From contig NZ_JYLO01000006.1 in NCBI RefSeq assembly GCF_001439845.1, forward strand, positions 124,001-188,000: a stretch of DNA of 64,000 nt. The letters run 5' to 3'. Position 1 is the stretch's first letter. Each line of letters begins with the position of its first letter. The translations under genes were made by a program, and so were the position numbers. Under the pieces are notes generated by a model. It ran no database searches. It saw only the letters and a list, made by a program, of their open reading frames with translations, and had not been told where the DNA came from. Origin of the DNA: Pseudomonas lactis. Lineage in GTDB: Bacteria; Pseudomonadota; Gammaproteobacteria; Pseudomonadales; Pseudomonadaceae. Positions 30,056-39,901 of this stretch are shown here, piece by piece.

Positions 30056-30080
30056 AAAGCCTCGCGAAAGCGGGGCTTTT
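30056..30080 (+). terminator. Terminator after tRNA-Ser
   Basis: AAAGCCTCGC-GAAA-GCGGGGCTTTT forms a stem with one G-T pair and a GNRA-type tetraloop followed by T4, 12 bases after the tRNA CCA end. Confidence 0.8.
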
Positions 30081-30243
30081 GCGTTTCTGGGGTTTGAGTG
30101 TGCTGATAATTAAACAAATGCTGTTTGTCGCATTCATACCGTTCAAAGACGAACCACCATTCGTCTAACATCCGGCACTCTCCATCCGTTGCTACCTCTC
30201 AATCTTAAGCGCGGATATTCCGAGCGATACACGGAGAGCCAGT

Positions 30244-30441
30244 ATGGAAATCAACGAGAAAGCCCCAGGCAACATTTCCCAGCAAGCGGTTACTCGTAAC
30301 ACTGATAACGAGACGGGGCATGACCCGAGGCGCGATGAGGACGATATCCCGCTACCCCCGGATGACGAGGCCCCGATCGAGGAGGACATGTCGGATGTAG
30401 ACGCGGCGGATTCCGTAGCAAATGAGCACCCCGCTACCTGA
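30244..30441 (+). CDS. Small acidic hypothetical protein
   Basis: A 65-residue, strongly acidic, probably disordered protein. It is rich in Asp, Glu and Pro (RRDEDDIPLPPDDEAPIEED) with no hydrophobic segment or cysteine. ATG is preceded by GGAG, and a clear terminator follows the stop, both supporting a real gene. No family recognised. Confidence 0.65.
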   Translation: MEINEKAPGNISQQAVTRNTDNETGHDPRRDEDDIPLPPDDEAPIEEDMSDVDAADSVANEHPAT

Positions 30442-30458
30442 AGACCTCCCGATCAATG

Positions 30459-30483
30459 AACCCGGCCCAGCGCCGGGTTTTTA
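30459..30483 (+). terminator. Terminator after the small acidic protein gene
   Basis: AACCCGGC-CCAGC-GCCGGGTT forms a perfect stem followed by TTTATT, 18 bases after the stop codon at 30441. Confidence 0.85.
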
Positions 30484-30621
30484 TTGCGGTTTTCGGCGCA
30501 TTTAATTAACCGTAATCCTTAAGTAGTGGCATCGCATAATTGTGAATGGCTTCACGATGCCTCTATGATCAGCACGCACTGTATTGGATCGCTGAGCCTC
30601 AACCCTTTGAAGGACATGAGC

Positions 30622-30786
30622 ATGGACAAGCACTTCGGTAATTCAGGCCTTTTCAAAACCACTTCGTATCAAGGCAACGACGCTCACGACGGCTGCAGCA
30701 CTGCCGACTGGGAGCTGAAAAACAGTGCGCTGAATACGAAGGAGTTTTTGATATGTCCAAAGAATTACTCGGAGTTTTTGCTCTAG
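30622..30786 (+). CDS. Possible small hypothetical protein
   Basis: An open frame of 54 residues beginning MDKHFGNSGLFKTTSYQG, with GAAGGA upstream and alternative starts further 5' (30616 or 30526). It ends 34 bases inside the next gene in another frame. Composition is unremarkable (two cysteines, several Asn/Ser). It has no recognised family and could be non-coding leader DNA. It lies in the 311-base interval 30442-30752, which otherwise holds only the terminator at 30459. Confidence 0.35.
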   Translation: MDKHFGNSGLFKTTSYQGNDAHDGCSTADWELKNSALNTKEFLICPKNYSEFLL

Positions 30787-31109
30787 GGTTGATGGTGGTC
30801 GGTGAGTTTTGTGCAATCTACAGTGAGGTGGTGACCGCCAAGTTGGCCCAGGCCGGCAGTGGTTCCTGGGAGGCCTTTGTACTTCCCGTGGTCTTGATGT
30901 GTTTTGCCGGGCTTTGTCTGTTGGGTGCCTATTGGCTGGGGTATGTGGTTGTCGGTGATATCTGGATTGTCACGGTAGTCTCGGTCACTTCGTTATTGCT
31001 GCTGGAGCCTGTGGTGGTCTGGGCGCTGTTTCATGAAGCTCCAGGGCGCGGCGCGTTGATCGGGTTCTGCCTGGGTGCCTTGGGGATGCTTGCGACGGTA
31101 GTGCTCTAG
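30753..31109 (+). CDS. Small four-helix membrane protein
   Basis: A 118-residue hydrophobic protein with four predicted transmembrane helices (LLGVFALGLMVVGEFCAIY; FVLPVVLMCFAGLCLLGAYW; WIVTVVSVTSLLLLEPVVVW; ALIGFCLGALGMLATVV). The size and a Glu in helix 1 (GEF) recall small multidrug-resistance or DMT half-transporters, but the SMR signature is not clear. A good GAAGGAG ribosome site precedes the ATG. Confidence 0.68.
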   Translation: MSKELLGVFALGLMVVGEFCAIYSEVVTAKLAQAGSGSWEAFVLPVVLMCFAGLCLLGAYWLGYVVVGDIWIVTVVSVTSLLLLEPVVVWALFHEAPGRGALIGFCLGALGMLATVVL

Positions 31110-31214
31110 CACGCCGGGGAATCAAGTGTCGGGTCAGATCAGCGTCTGTAGTCCGATGCTTATCTGGCCTGCACCGCTGCACTTTTTTCCATTTTGCTGA
31201 TCTACCCCTGTCCC

Positions 31215-31239
31215 GGCCACCCGACTCCCGTAGGTGGCC
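31215..31239. other. Perfect inverted repeat upstream of the lipoprotein gene
   Basis: GGCCACC and GGTGGCC arms of 7 bp flank an 11-base spacer. No T tract follows, so an operator or mRNA leader hairpin is more likely than a terminator. Confidence 0.35.
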
Positions 31240-31255
31240 AACAGAATCAGACCCG

Positions 31256-32002
31256 GTGCCGATGGATCGAACGTCAACTGTTTTTACCTCCCGATGGCCG
31301 CTGCTGCTTGCTGCGGTTTTCGCGCTCTGCGCAACAGGTTGCAGCCAACAACAGGGCCGCGATATCGCCAGGCAGTTCAGCGATGGCAAGCCTGATGAGT
31401 TCTTCCAGACCAGCGTCGACCGCATGGCCACACTCGGCATGCGCGACAACCTGCAAAGCCTCTACTTGCTGATGAGCAAGCTCTACCTGCGCAACCCCAA
31501 CCAGTGGCGTCAATCGGGCTACCCGGATGCGGTGACCGCCGCCCGGCAAATCCGCCAGGCCATCGAAAATCGCCAACCCTTGCCCGCACTGGGTGACCGG
31601 CGTGACCTGGCTGCCCTGAGTTATTCCTTGAGCCCTGACTTTCGCGGCGACCGCGTCGGCGCGTTTATCTACGCGATTGGCAGTATGCTCGTGACCGCCC
31701 ACGGTGGGCGCACGCAGTTTTATGTGACTGACTCGATCAACCCGCAGTTTGTCAGCAACGCCGCGCGCAATATCGAAAAGGCCACTTGGTTGCTCAGCCA
31801 GCGTCAGGATGCCAATGGTGTGTTGCTGTTGTTTTCCAATGAAATATCGGAGGAGGGCAGTAACCTCAGTTTTGCCGTTGAGTTCGGCAAGATCGTCGCG
31901 CGTTTGGACCTGCTTACCCAAATCCTCGATGAGCGCTACCGGCGCATTGGCCTCAATTACGCACAAAGCCTGTTGCTGATGAATTTCCTGCCGGTGCAAT
32001 AA
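31256..32002 (+). CDS. Hypothetical lipoprotein
   Basis: A protein of up to 248 residues with a signal peptide ending in the lipobox LCATGC (Cys about 29), so it is probably lipidated and periplasm-facing. The mature part is helical (MRDNLQSLYLLMSKLYLRNPNQW; DAVTAARQIRQAI), reminiscent of tetratricopeptide-like solute-binding accessory proteins. The start may be the GTG at 31256 or the ATG at 31262; neither has a strong ribosome site. Confidence 0.7.
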   Translation: MPMDRTSTVFTSRWPLLLAAVFALCATGCSQQQGRDIARQFSDGKPDEFFQTSVDRMATLGMRDNLQSLYLLMSKLYLRNPNQWRQSGYPDAVTAARQIRQAIENRQPLPALGDRRDLAALSYSLSPDFRGDRVGAFIYAIGSMLVTAHGGRTQFYVTDSINPQFVSNAARNIEKATWLLSQRQDANGVLLLFSNEISEEGSNLSFAVEFGKIVARLDLLTQILDERYRRIGLNYAQSLLLMNFLPVQ

Positions 32003-32135
32003 GGCCCATCGCATCGACCAATCAGTGCGGTGTTTCCCTTTCCGCTGTAGGAAGCGGCCTATCTTGCCTCTCGCGGCTTGAAACGCTTGCCTGCGGGCAA
32101 TAGCCTCGGATTTTTCTTAAACACGAGGCCCTCCC

Positions 32136-32405
32136 TTGGGTAAACGAAAAACGGTTTGGCCCACGGATCGCGAAATACGCTTGCGGTTTATCCTCTATGC
32201 GGTGATTGACGCCGCGACGGCCCAGGGCGTATCTGCCGAGATATTGCTGCCGGCGCATAAGTTATTGCGTGACTCGCCCACGGAAGCCCAGTTGCGCGAC
32301 ACCTTGGGGGAGATTCTCGCCACTGACGAAATGTATGGCTTTCGCTTTGCGCCGGGGTCGGATGCAGATGATCTGCTGCGGGCATTGTCGGCGCCCGATG
32401 GCTGA
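32136..32405 (+). CDS. Hypothetical protein, 89 residues
   Basis: A compact basic-then-acidic helical protein beginning at a TTG codon (GKRKTVWPTDREIRLRFILYAVID). The 3' half has regular hydrophobic spacing (LRDTLGEILATDEMYGFRF). No membrane segment, no cysteines and no recognised family. The weak start lowers confidence. Confidence 0.55.
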   Translation: MGKRKTVWPTDREIRLRFILYAVIDAATAQGVSAEILLPAHKLLRDSPTEAQLRDTLGEILATDEMYGFRFAPGSDADDLLRALSAPDG

Positions 32406-32548
32406 ACCTGCCACCGGGTTCGCCGCTGTTTTTAAATCGTCCTTGTCCTTCATTAAGGAGTGACCTGAGGGGCGTGCCTGCCTTCCCATCACTGTTCGCG
32501 TGGTGGGCTTGGCCTGGCACGTTCCCTGATTCCAAGGACCTGCCCCCA

Positions 32549-34666
32549 ATGCTGCTGCGCCACCCCCCGTTTATTTTTGCCGCCTTGACCCTCAGTTCGC
32601 TGGTACAGGCCGAAGGCCTGCAATTGGCGCCGGTTGAAGTCACCACGGCCGAGGCCAGCGCCGCAGAAATCGCCCAGGCGCAGCTCAAAAGCGTGCCCGG
32701 TGGCACCAATTACATCGATATGGACAGCGTGCAACAGGGGCGGGTCAGCAGTAACGAAGACGTTTTCAAATATCAGGCCGGTGTGTACGCCAAGGCGGCC
32801 AATAACGAAGGGGTGAAGGTGTCCATTCGTGGCTCGGGCCTCAACCGCGCCCCCGGTGCCCACGCCTCCGGCCTGTATGAAATGTTCGACGGTCTGCCGC
32901 TTACCGGCCCAGGTGGTACGCCTTATGAGCTGAAGGACCCGCTGTGGCAAAGCCGGGTAGAGGTGCTGCGTGGCGCCAACGGGTTCGATCAGGGTGCATT
33001 GGCCTTGGGCGGTGCGGTCAATTACGTCACCCGCACCGGCTTGGACGCACCCAAGCTGCAAGTGCGCTATGAGGTCGGCAGTCGCGGCTATGCCCAGCGT
33101 GAAGTCAGTTCGGGGCAAGTGCTGGGGGACGCCGACTATTACATCAGCCTCACCGATTCGGAGTCCGACGGTTATCAGCACCAAAGCGCTGGTACCGGCA
33201 AGGGCATCGCTGCCAATTTCGGCTACCGCTTTAACCCGGACCTGGAAACGCGCTTCTATTTGCGTTATCGCGAAACCACCAACGATTCTCCCGGCAGGCT
33301 CACGCGTGACCAGATCAGCCATGATCCGCGTGCCGCCAACAGCCTCAATGCCGCCCGCGACTCAAAACGCCTGCAACCGGGCTCCACCTGGATCGCCAAC
33401 AAGACCACCTTGCGCTTGGACGATAATTCACGGGTCGAGGTCGGGCTGGCTTACCACGATTACCCTATGGACCTGCGCGAAGGCACCAACCGCCTCAAAG
33501 TTGCCTACACCGATATCAGCGGCACCCTGAATTACATCCGCCAGGACAGCCTGTTCGGCCACGCGAGTACTACCACTCTCGGCCTGCGTACCACCCAGGC
33601 GATGCCGAACAATGGGGCGTCGGAATATGTTCGCATTCCTGCGGGCAATACCGCCATTTATGCCCCCGGCACCAAAACCCGCGACTACAGCTACCTGGGC
33701 TCCGACACCGTGCTGCATGTAGGCAACGAACTGGAACTGGTTGAGGATCTATGGCTGACCAGCGGCCTTGCCGCGATCTACACGCGCCGCGAAACCCAGG
33801 TCACTTACCCCGACGGCCAGGCGCCGCTCAGTCAGCATGACTGGGATTACGCGCCGCGCATTGGCCTGCGTTACGACTTCACCCCGCAGTTGCAGGTCTA
33901 CGGCAACCTGAGCCGCTCGGTAGAGCCACCGCATGCGTGGTCGATGATCTGGGGTTCCAACAAATACTTCGGGCCGGGCAGTGGGGCGGCCACGGGGTTG
34001 CAGCGCGAAGGCGTAAAGCTGCGTAATCAGACCGCCACCACCCTGGAAATCGGCGGGCGCGGTGAAGCCTGGCTCGGCCAATGGGATCTGGCGCTCTATC
34101 GCTCGGAGGTTCGCCACGAGCTGCTATCCGTGGAGACCCAGGCGCAGACCGCCACCAGCAACGCCATCATCGCCGAATCCAACGCCAGCCCCACCGTGCA
34201 CCAGGGTGTGGAACTGAGCCTGCTCAGCCCGCTGTGGGACGGCGGGCGCAGCGGTAAGCTCGATCTGCGCCAGGCCTACACTTTCAGCGACTTCCATTAC
34301 CGCGACGACGACCGTTTCGGCGACAACACCTTACCCGGCATTCCCAAGCACTATTACCAGGCGCAACTGCGCTACAGCCACCCGACGGGTTTCTACACCA
34401 GCCTCAACACCGAGCATGCCTCACGGGTGGCGGTGGACTACGCCAATTCCTACTACGCGGCGGCCTACACCACCTTTGGCGCCACCTTCGGCTACGACGC
34501 GCCCAAGCAGGACTGGCAAGCCTGGGTCGACCTGCGCAACCTCACCAACCGCCGTTACGCCAATACCGTCACGCCGGGCTACGACGACAAAGGCATGGAC
34601 GCCGCACGCTCCACCCCGGCTGATGGGCGTGGTATCTACACCGGCGTTTCCTGGAGCTGGCGTTAA
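32549..34666 (+). CDS. TonB-dependent outer-membrane receptor
   Basis: A 705-residue receptor. Signal peptide MLLRHPPFIFAALTLSSLVQA; plug domain with VFKYQAGVYAKAANNEGVKVSIRGSG and RVEVLRGANGFDQGALALGG (about 70-165); then a beta-barrel ending in an aromatic GVSWSWR. The substrate cannot be read from sequence; the plug is FecA/YncD-like in style. Start chosen at ATG 32549 with AAGGA upstream. It converges on the sigma54 activator gene with one base between stops. Confidence 0.9.
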   Translation: MLLRHPPFIFAALTLSSLVQAEGLQLAPVEVTTAEASAAEIAQAQLKSVPGGTNYIDMDSVQQGRVSSNEDVFKYQAGVYAKAANNEGVKVSIRGSGLNRAPGAHASGLYEMFDGLPLTGPGGTPYELKDPLWQSRVEVLRGANGFDQGALALGGAVNYVTRTGLDAPKLQVRYEVGSRGYAQREVSSGQVLGDADYYISLTDSESDGYQHQSAGTGKGIAANFGYRFNPDLETRFYLRYRETTNDSPGRLTRDQISHDPRAANSLNAARDSKRLQPGSTWIANKTTLRLDDNSRVEVGLAYHDYPMDLREGTNRLKVAYTDISGTLNYIRQDSLFGHASTTTLGLRTTQAMPNNGASEYVRIPAGNTAIYAPGTKTRDYSYLGSDTVLHVGNELELVEDLWLTSGLAAIYTRRETQVTYPDGQAPLSQHDWDYAPRIGLRYDFTPQLQVYGNLSRSVEPPHAWSMIWGSNKYFGPGSGAATGLQREGVKLRNQTATTLEIGGRGEAWLGQWDLALYRSEVRHELLSVETQAQTATSNAIIAESNASPTVHQGVELSLLSPLWDGGRSGKLDLRQAYTFSDFHYRDDDRFGDNTLPGIPKHYYQAQLRYSHPTGFYTSLNTEHASRVAVDYANSYYAAAYTTFGATFGYDAPKQDWQAWVDLRNLTNRRYANTVTPGYDDKGMDAARSTPADGRGIYTGVSWSWR

Positions 34667-34667
34667 A

Positions 34668-36485
34668 TCAAACTTCGTGTTGGCGCAGGCGCTTGTACAG
34701 GGTGTTGCGACTCACCCCCAGCTCTCGCGCCAGGTGGGAAATATTCCCGCCCACGGCTTCCAGGCGCTGGCTCAGGTCAAGGTGTTCATCCAGGTGTTCG
34801 GGTTTGGACTGCGGCACCGTCGCCTGCAAATCCACGAAAAAATCATCGGGCAGGTGCTCTGCGCGGATCGGCTGCTCTTCGGCCATTGCCAACGCTACCT
34901 GCAACACGCTGCTCACCTGGCGTAAATTCCCCGGCCACGGGTGTTGCTCGAATAGCCTCAGCACCTCGGCGCTCAGCCCGGCCCATTGCGTCGGCTCGCG
35001 GTGTTGCTGCCACAGTTGCTGGAACAGCGCCTGCTTGTCGGTACGCTCGCGCAATGGCGGCAATTCCAGGGTCAGGCCGCCGATGCGGTAGTACAAGTCC
35101 TCGCGAAAGCGTCCGGCCTGCACCAGCTCGCGCAGTGCGCGGTTGGTCGCCGAGATGATGCGCAAGTCCACCGAGAACACCTCGCTGCTGCCCACCGGCT
35201 GCACACAGCGTTCTTGCAGCACCCGTAACAGACGGGCTTGGGTGGGCAGCGGCATATCGCCGATCTCGTCGAGAAACAACGTGCCCTTGTCCGCCTTGCG
35301 GATCAGGCCGATGCTGCCTTTTTGGTTAGCGCCGGTGAAGGCGCCTTTTTCGTAGCCGAACAGTTCCGATTCCACCAGCTCTGCGGGAATCGCCGCACAG
35401 TTCACCGCGATCAACGCCTGTCGGCTGCGGGAACTTGCCTGGTGCAGAGCTTTGACGAACACCTCTTTGCCTACGCCGGTCTCGCCGTGGATCAACAGCG
35501 GAATGTCCTTTTCCAACAGGCGCTCGGCCTGGCGCACGGCTTTTTCCACGCGCACATCGCCAAAATGCAGGGTTTGGAGGTTGATCGACGTCGGTGCTGG
35601 CGGCGGCGGTTGGCTGAACACCCGGGCCTGCACCGGCATCTGCTTGGGCCGCTTCAACAGGCACTGGAACCGATTGCGTCCCGCTGCCTGCAAGGCGAAG
35701 GGCAGCCCTTCCGGTTGGTTGAGCAACTCCAGTAGCGAGACCTTGAACAGGCTGTCGATCATCACCCGCGACAGGCTGATGCCCAGCAGGTTATCCGCAC
35801 GCCGATTGGCCGACAGCACCTGGCCGCTTTCATCAAAGATCAGCAGGCCGGCCCATTGGCTGTCGAGGTTGCTCAAGCCGGTGTTGAAGGTCAGTTGGAA
35901 ATGTTCGCCGCGAAACAGGTTGAGGATCAGCCGGTTTTCCACGGTCTGGCTCATCATCTTGACCATGCCCAGGGTGTGGGAGGGCGGCAGGTAACTGTCG
36001 CTGGATACGTCCAGCACCGCGATGATTTCGCGCTGGGCGTCGAAAATCGGCGCCGCGGAGCCGGTCATGAAGCGGTTGGCCTTGAGGAAGTGTTCATCGT
36101 GTTCAATATGCACGGCCTGGGCGCAGGCCAGCGCGGTGCCGATGGCATTGGTGCCGCTGGCGCGTTCCATCCAGCTGGCGCCGGGGCTGAAGCCGCGGGC
36201 CAGCGTGGGTTCGATAAACCGTTGAGTGCCCCACGAGGTCAGCACCTGGCCCTGATTGTCGGCCAGCATGATCAGGCAATTGGAATTGCTGAGGATGTTC
36301 TCGTAGTAGGGCAACACTTCCTGATGGGTGGTCTGCACCAGGGAATGCTGGCTTTCCAGCAGTTGGCGAATGCCTTCGGCGGGCAGTTGGTCAAAGCTGG
36401 GAGCACTCTGGTGGTCCAGGCCATAGGCGCGGCAACGGCGCCAGGATTCCTGGATAAGGGTGTCGTGGGTCAAGGGTTCGGCCAT
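34668..36485 (-). CDS. AcoR-type sigma54-dependent transcriptional activator
   Basis: A 605-residue activator. An N-terminal GAF-like sensor (about 55-190, with GTNAIGTALA and DVSSDSYLPP), a PAS-like segment (about 205-270), AAA+ domain with Walker A GETGVGKE, the sigma54-contact loop GAFTGA, Walker B GTLFLDEIGD and R-finger region, and a C-terminal Fis-type HTH (HLARELGVSRNTLYKRLR). Start chosen at MAEPLTHDTLIQESW behind GAAGG. It is divergent from the ABC operon, which has a sigma54 promoter, so it very likely activates that operon. Confidence 0.93.
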   Translation of the reverse strand: MAEPLTHDTLIQESWRRCRAYGLDHQSAPSFDQLPAEGIRQLLESQHSLVQTTHQEVLPYYENILSNSNCLIMLADNQGQVLTSWGTQRFIEPTLARGFSPGASWMERASGTNAIGTALACAQAVHIEHDEHFLKANRFMTGSAAPIFDAQREIIAVLDVSSDSYLPPSHTLGMVKMMSQTVENRLILNLFRGEHFQLTFNTGLSNLDSQWAGLLIFDESGQVLSANRRADNLLGISLSRVMIDSLFKVSLLELLNQPEGLPFALQAAGRNRFQCLLKRPKQMPVQARVFSQPPPPAPTSINLQTLHFGDVRVEKAVRQAERLLEKDIPLLIHGETGVGKEVFVKALHQASSRSRQALIAVNCAAIPAELVESELFGYEKGAFTGANQKGSIGLIRKADKGTLFLDEIGDMPLPTQARLLRVLQERCVQPVGSSEVFSVDLRIISATNRALRELVQAGRFREDLYYRIGGLTLELPPLRERTDKQALFQQLWQQHREPTQWAGLSAEVLRLFEQHPWPGNLRQVSSVLQVALAMAEEQPIRAEHLPDDFFVDLQATVPQSKPEHLDEHLDLSQRLEAVGGNISHLARELGVSRNTLYKRLRQHEV

Positions 36486-36546
36486 CGTGCGACCTTCTTT
36501 ATTATTGTTGTCGGGTCTTGCGCCATCTAACGTCAGACATCGAACA

Positions 36547-36638
36547 ATGTGGGAGCGGGCTTGCCCGCGATGGCAATGGGTCAGGCACAGCATCTACAAA
36601 CTGATGCATCGCCATCGCGGGCAAGCCCGCTCCCACAT
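36547..36638. repeat. REPIN, TGTGGGAGCGGGC class
   Basis: Arms TGTGGGAGCGGGCTTGCCCG and its exact reverse complement enclose about 50 bases. It lies between the sigma54 activator gene and the TGTTCA array of the ABC operon. Confidence 0.9.
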
Positions 36639-36663
36639 TTGATCTTCGTCGCGCATAAAGTGT

Positions 36664-36732
36664 TGTTCACAACTGTTCATTGTCAACCCCGGCAGTGTTC
36701 AGTTGTTCAGCCGGATTGTTCACTCCTGAACA
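36664..36732 (+). promoter_or_regulatory. Array of TGTTCA half-sites (probable activator binding region)
   Basis: TGTTCA occurs at 36664, 36674, 36696, 36704 and 36717, and its complement TGAACA at 36727. The last two form the palindrome TGTTCA-CTCC-TGAACA. The array is 45-113 bases upstream of the -24 element, the place expected for an enhancer-binding protein. Binding by the adjacent AcoR-type activator is inferred. Confidence 0.7.
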
Positions 36733-36775
36733 TCATGGTTCACCCATTTCCTTACACATCAAGCGCTTGCGGTTT

Positions 36776-36791
36776 TGGCACGAAACTCGCT
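36776..36791 (+). promoter_or_regulatory. Sigma54 (-24/-12) promoter of the ABC importer operon
   Basis: TTGGCACGAAACTCGCT has the invariant GG at 36777-36778 and GC at 36789-36790 with ten bases between. The -24 half TTGGCACG is a perfect match; the -12 half is TCGC rather than TTGC. The start codon of the first ABC gene is 46 bases downstream. Confidence 0.78.
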
Positions 36792-36836
36792 CTGACAACG
36801 GACCAGATTCATTCCAATAATAAAAAAGGTCGTGTC

Positions 36837-37931
36837 ATGTCATTGACCCTGGAACATGTCTCCCGCGTTGTCGACGGCCAAACCTGGATCGACGACGCCA
36901 ACCTGCGGTTCGAAGCCGGTTCTTTCAACGTCCTGCTCGGTCGCACCCTGTCGGGCAAGACCAGCCTGATGCGCCTGATGGCCGGCCTGGACAAACCCGA
37001 CAGCGGTCGCATCCTGATGAACGGCGTGGACGTCACGCAAAAGCCGGTGCGCCTGCGCAATGTGTCGATGGTTTACCAGCAGTTCATCAACTACCCGACC
37101 ATGACCGTGTTCGAGAACATCGCCTCGCCGTTGCGCCAGGCCGGTGTGTCCCAGGAGGTGATCCAGAGCAAGGTGTTGGAAACCGCCAAGATGCTGCGCA
37201 TCGAGAAATTTCTGCAGCGCCACCCCCTGGAATTGTCCGGTGGCCAGCAGCAACGCACCGCCATGGCCCGCGCCCTGGTGAAAGACGCCGAACTGATTCT
37301 GTTCGATGAGCCGCTGGTCAACCTGGACTACAAACTGCGCGAAGAGCTGCGCCAGGAAATGCGCGAACTGTTCAAGGCGCGCCACACCATCGCCATTTAT
37401 GCCACCACCGAGCCCAACGAAGCCCTGGCCTTGGGGGGCACCACCACCATTCTTCACGAAGGCCGGGTGATTCAGAGCGGCAAGGCCGCCGAGGTCTACC
37501 ACCAGCCGCAAACCGTGCTCGCCGCTGAGCTGTTCTCCGAGCCGCCGATCAACCTGATGCCAGGGCGCATCAGCGGTAACGAAGTGAGCTTCGCCAATTT
37601 CGTGCATTTCCCACTCAACGTTGACCTGCGCCCCATCGGCGAAGGCGAATTCCGCTTTGGCGTGCGCCCCAGCCATATCAGCCTGGTACCCAGTAACGAT
37701 GATGACCTGGAGCTGGCGGTGACCGTGGAAGTCGCCGAAATCAGCGGCTCGGAAACCTTCCTGCATGTGCGCAGTGAGCATTTCCTGCTGGTGCTGCACC
37801 TGCCGGGGGTGCATGAGTACGATGTCGATGCGCCGATCCGCGTGTATATCCCCACCCATAAACTGTTTGTGTTCGATGGTCAGGGCCGCTTGGTCCAGGC
37901 CCCTGGGCGCCGTGTCGCGAGGGTTGCCTGA
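36837..37931 (+). CDS. ABC importer ATPase 1 (GlpS-like), lacking the switch histidine
   Basis: A 364-residue MalK/UgpC-type ATPase with a C-terminal TOBE-like regulatory domain. Walker A is GRTLSGKT (35-42), signature LSGGQ (133-137), Walker B LILFDE (153-158). The usual H-loop His is replaced by Thr191 in YATTEPNEA, where the partner ATPase has YVTHDQ. First gene of the operon. It resembles GlpS of the rhizobial GlpSTPQUV glycerol importer. Confidence 0.9.
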   Translation: MSLTLEHVSRVVDGQTWIDDANLRFEAGSFNVLLGRTLSGKTSLMRLMAGLDKPDSGRILMNGVDVTQKPVRLRNVSMVYQQFINYPTMTVFENIASPLRQAGVSQEVIQSKVLETAKMLRIEKFLQRHPLELSGGQQQRTAMARALVKDAELILFDEPLVNLDYKLREELRQEMRELFKARHTIAIYATTEPNEALALGGTTTILHEGRVIQSGKAAEVYHQPQTVLAAELFSEPPINLMPGRISGNEVSFANFVHFPLNVDLRPIGEGEFRFGVRPSHISLVPSNDDDLELAVTVEVAEISGSETFLHVRSEHFLLVLHLPGVHEYDVDAPIRVYIPTHKLFVFDGQGRLVQAPGRRVARVA

Positions 37932-39024
37932 TGGCCGAGATCCATTTGCGCAACCTGGCCCATAGCTACAACCCTACGCCTACAGGGCCAGAAGACTACG
38001 CCATTCGGGAAATGAATCATGTGTGGGAGCAGGGCGGTGCCTACGCCTTGCTCGGGCCGTCAGGCTGCGGCAAGTCCACGCTGCTCAATATCATCTCCGG
38101 CCTGCTCAGCCCGTCCGAAGGCCAGGTACTGTTCGATACCCAAGTGGTCAACGACTTGACCCCGGAAAAGCGCAATATCGCCCAGGTGTTCCAGTTCCCG
38201 GTGGTGTACGACACCATGACGGTGTTCGACAACCTGGCGTTCCCGCTGCGCAACCAGGGCATGGCCGAAGCGAAAATTCACAGCAAGGTGCAGGAGATCG
38301 CCGAAGTCCTCGACTTGCAAAACCTGCTGAGCAAAAAAGCCCGTAACCTCACCGCCGACGAAAAACAGAAAGTCTCCATGGGCCGTGGCCTGGTGCGCGA
38401 TGACGTGTCGGCCATTCTGTTCGATGAACCGCTGACGGTGATCGATCCGCACCTGAAGTGGAAACTGCGGCGCAAGCTCAAGCAGATTCACGAGCAGTTC
38501 AATATCACCATGGTCTACGTCACCCACGATCAACTGGAAGCCTCCACGTTCGCCGACAAGATCGCGGTGATGTACGGCGGGCAGATCGTGCAGTTCGGTA
38601 CGCCGCGTGAATTGTTCGAGCGGCCCAGCCACACCTTTGTCGGTTATTTCATCGGTAGCCCTGGGATGAATCTGATCGAGGTGCAGGCCAAGTCTGGCGG
38701 TGTAGGGTTTGCCAATACCCTGTTGCCGCTGTCCGAAGCGTTGCAGCAACGTCTCAACACCACCGACTACAAAAAGCTCCAGGTCGGCATTCGTCCGGAA
38801 TTTATCCACGTGTGGGACGAGTACAACCCCGACGCCCTGCAAGCCGACGTCGTCCATGTGGAGGACTTGGGCACCTACAAGATCATGACCCTCAACCTCG
38901 ACGGTGCAACGCTCAAGGTGCGGCTGGCCGAGGACAAGCCGGTGCCGGAAGGGAAGGCTTGCATCAGCTTCCCCGCGCAATGGCTGATGCTCTACGCCGA
39001 CGATTACCTGCTGGAGGTGGCACC

Positions 39025-39028
<4 letters not shown>
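37931..39028 (+). CDS. ABC importer ATPase 2 (GlpT-like), with a degenerate signature motif
   Basis: A 365-residue MalK-type ATPase. Walker A is GPSGCGKS (42-49), Q-loop VFQFPVVYDTMTV, Walker B AILFDE (161-166), and a normal H-loop YVTHDQ (His199). The ABC signature LSGGQ is replaced by LTADE (140-144). The first ATG shares its A with the stop of ATPase 1. The two ATPases probably form a heterodimer with one standard and one degenerate ATP site. Confidence 0.9.
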
Positions 39029-39891
<863 letters not shown>

Positions 39892-39901
39892 GGCCGCCAA
39901 C

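Noticed and set aside
32515-32535. TTGGCCTGGCACG upstream of the TonB receptor, like a sigma54 -24 element
   Set aside because: The required GC ten bases after the GG is absent (GA instead), so it is not a -24/-12 promoter.
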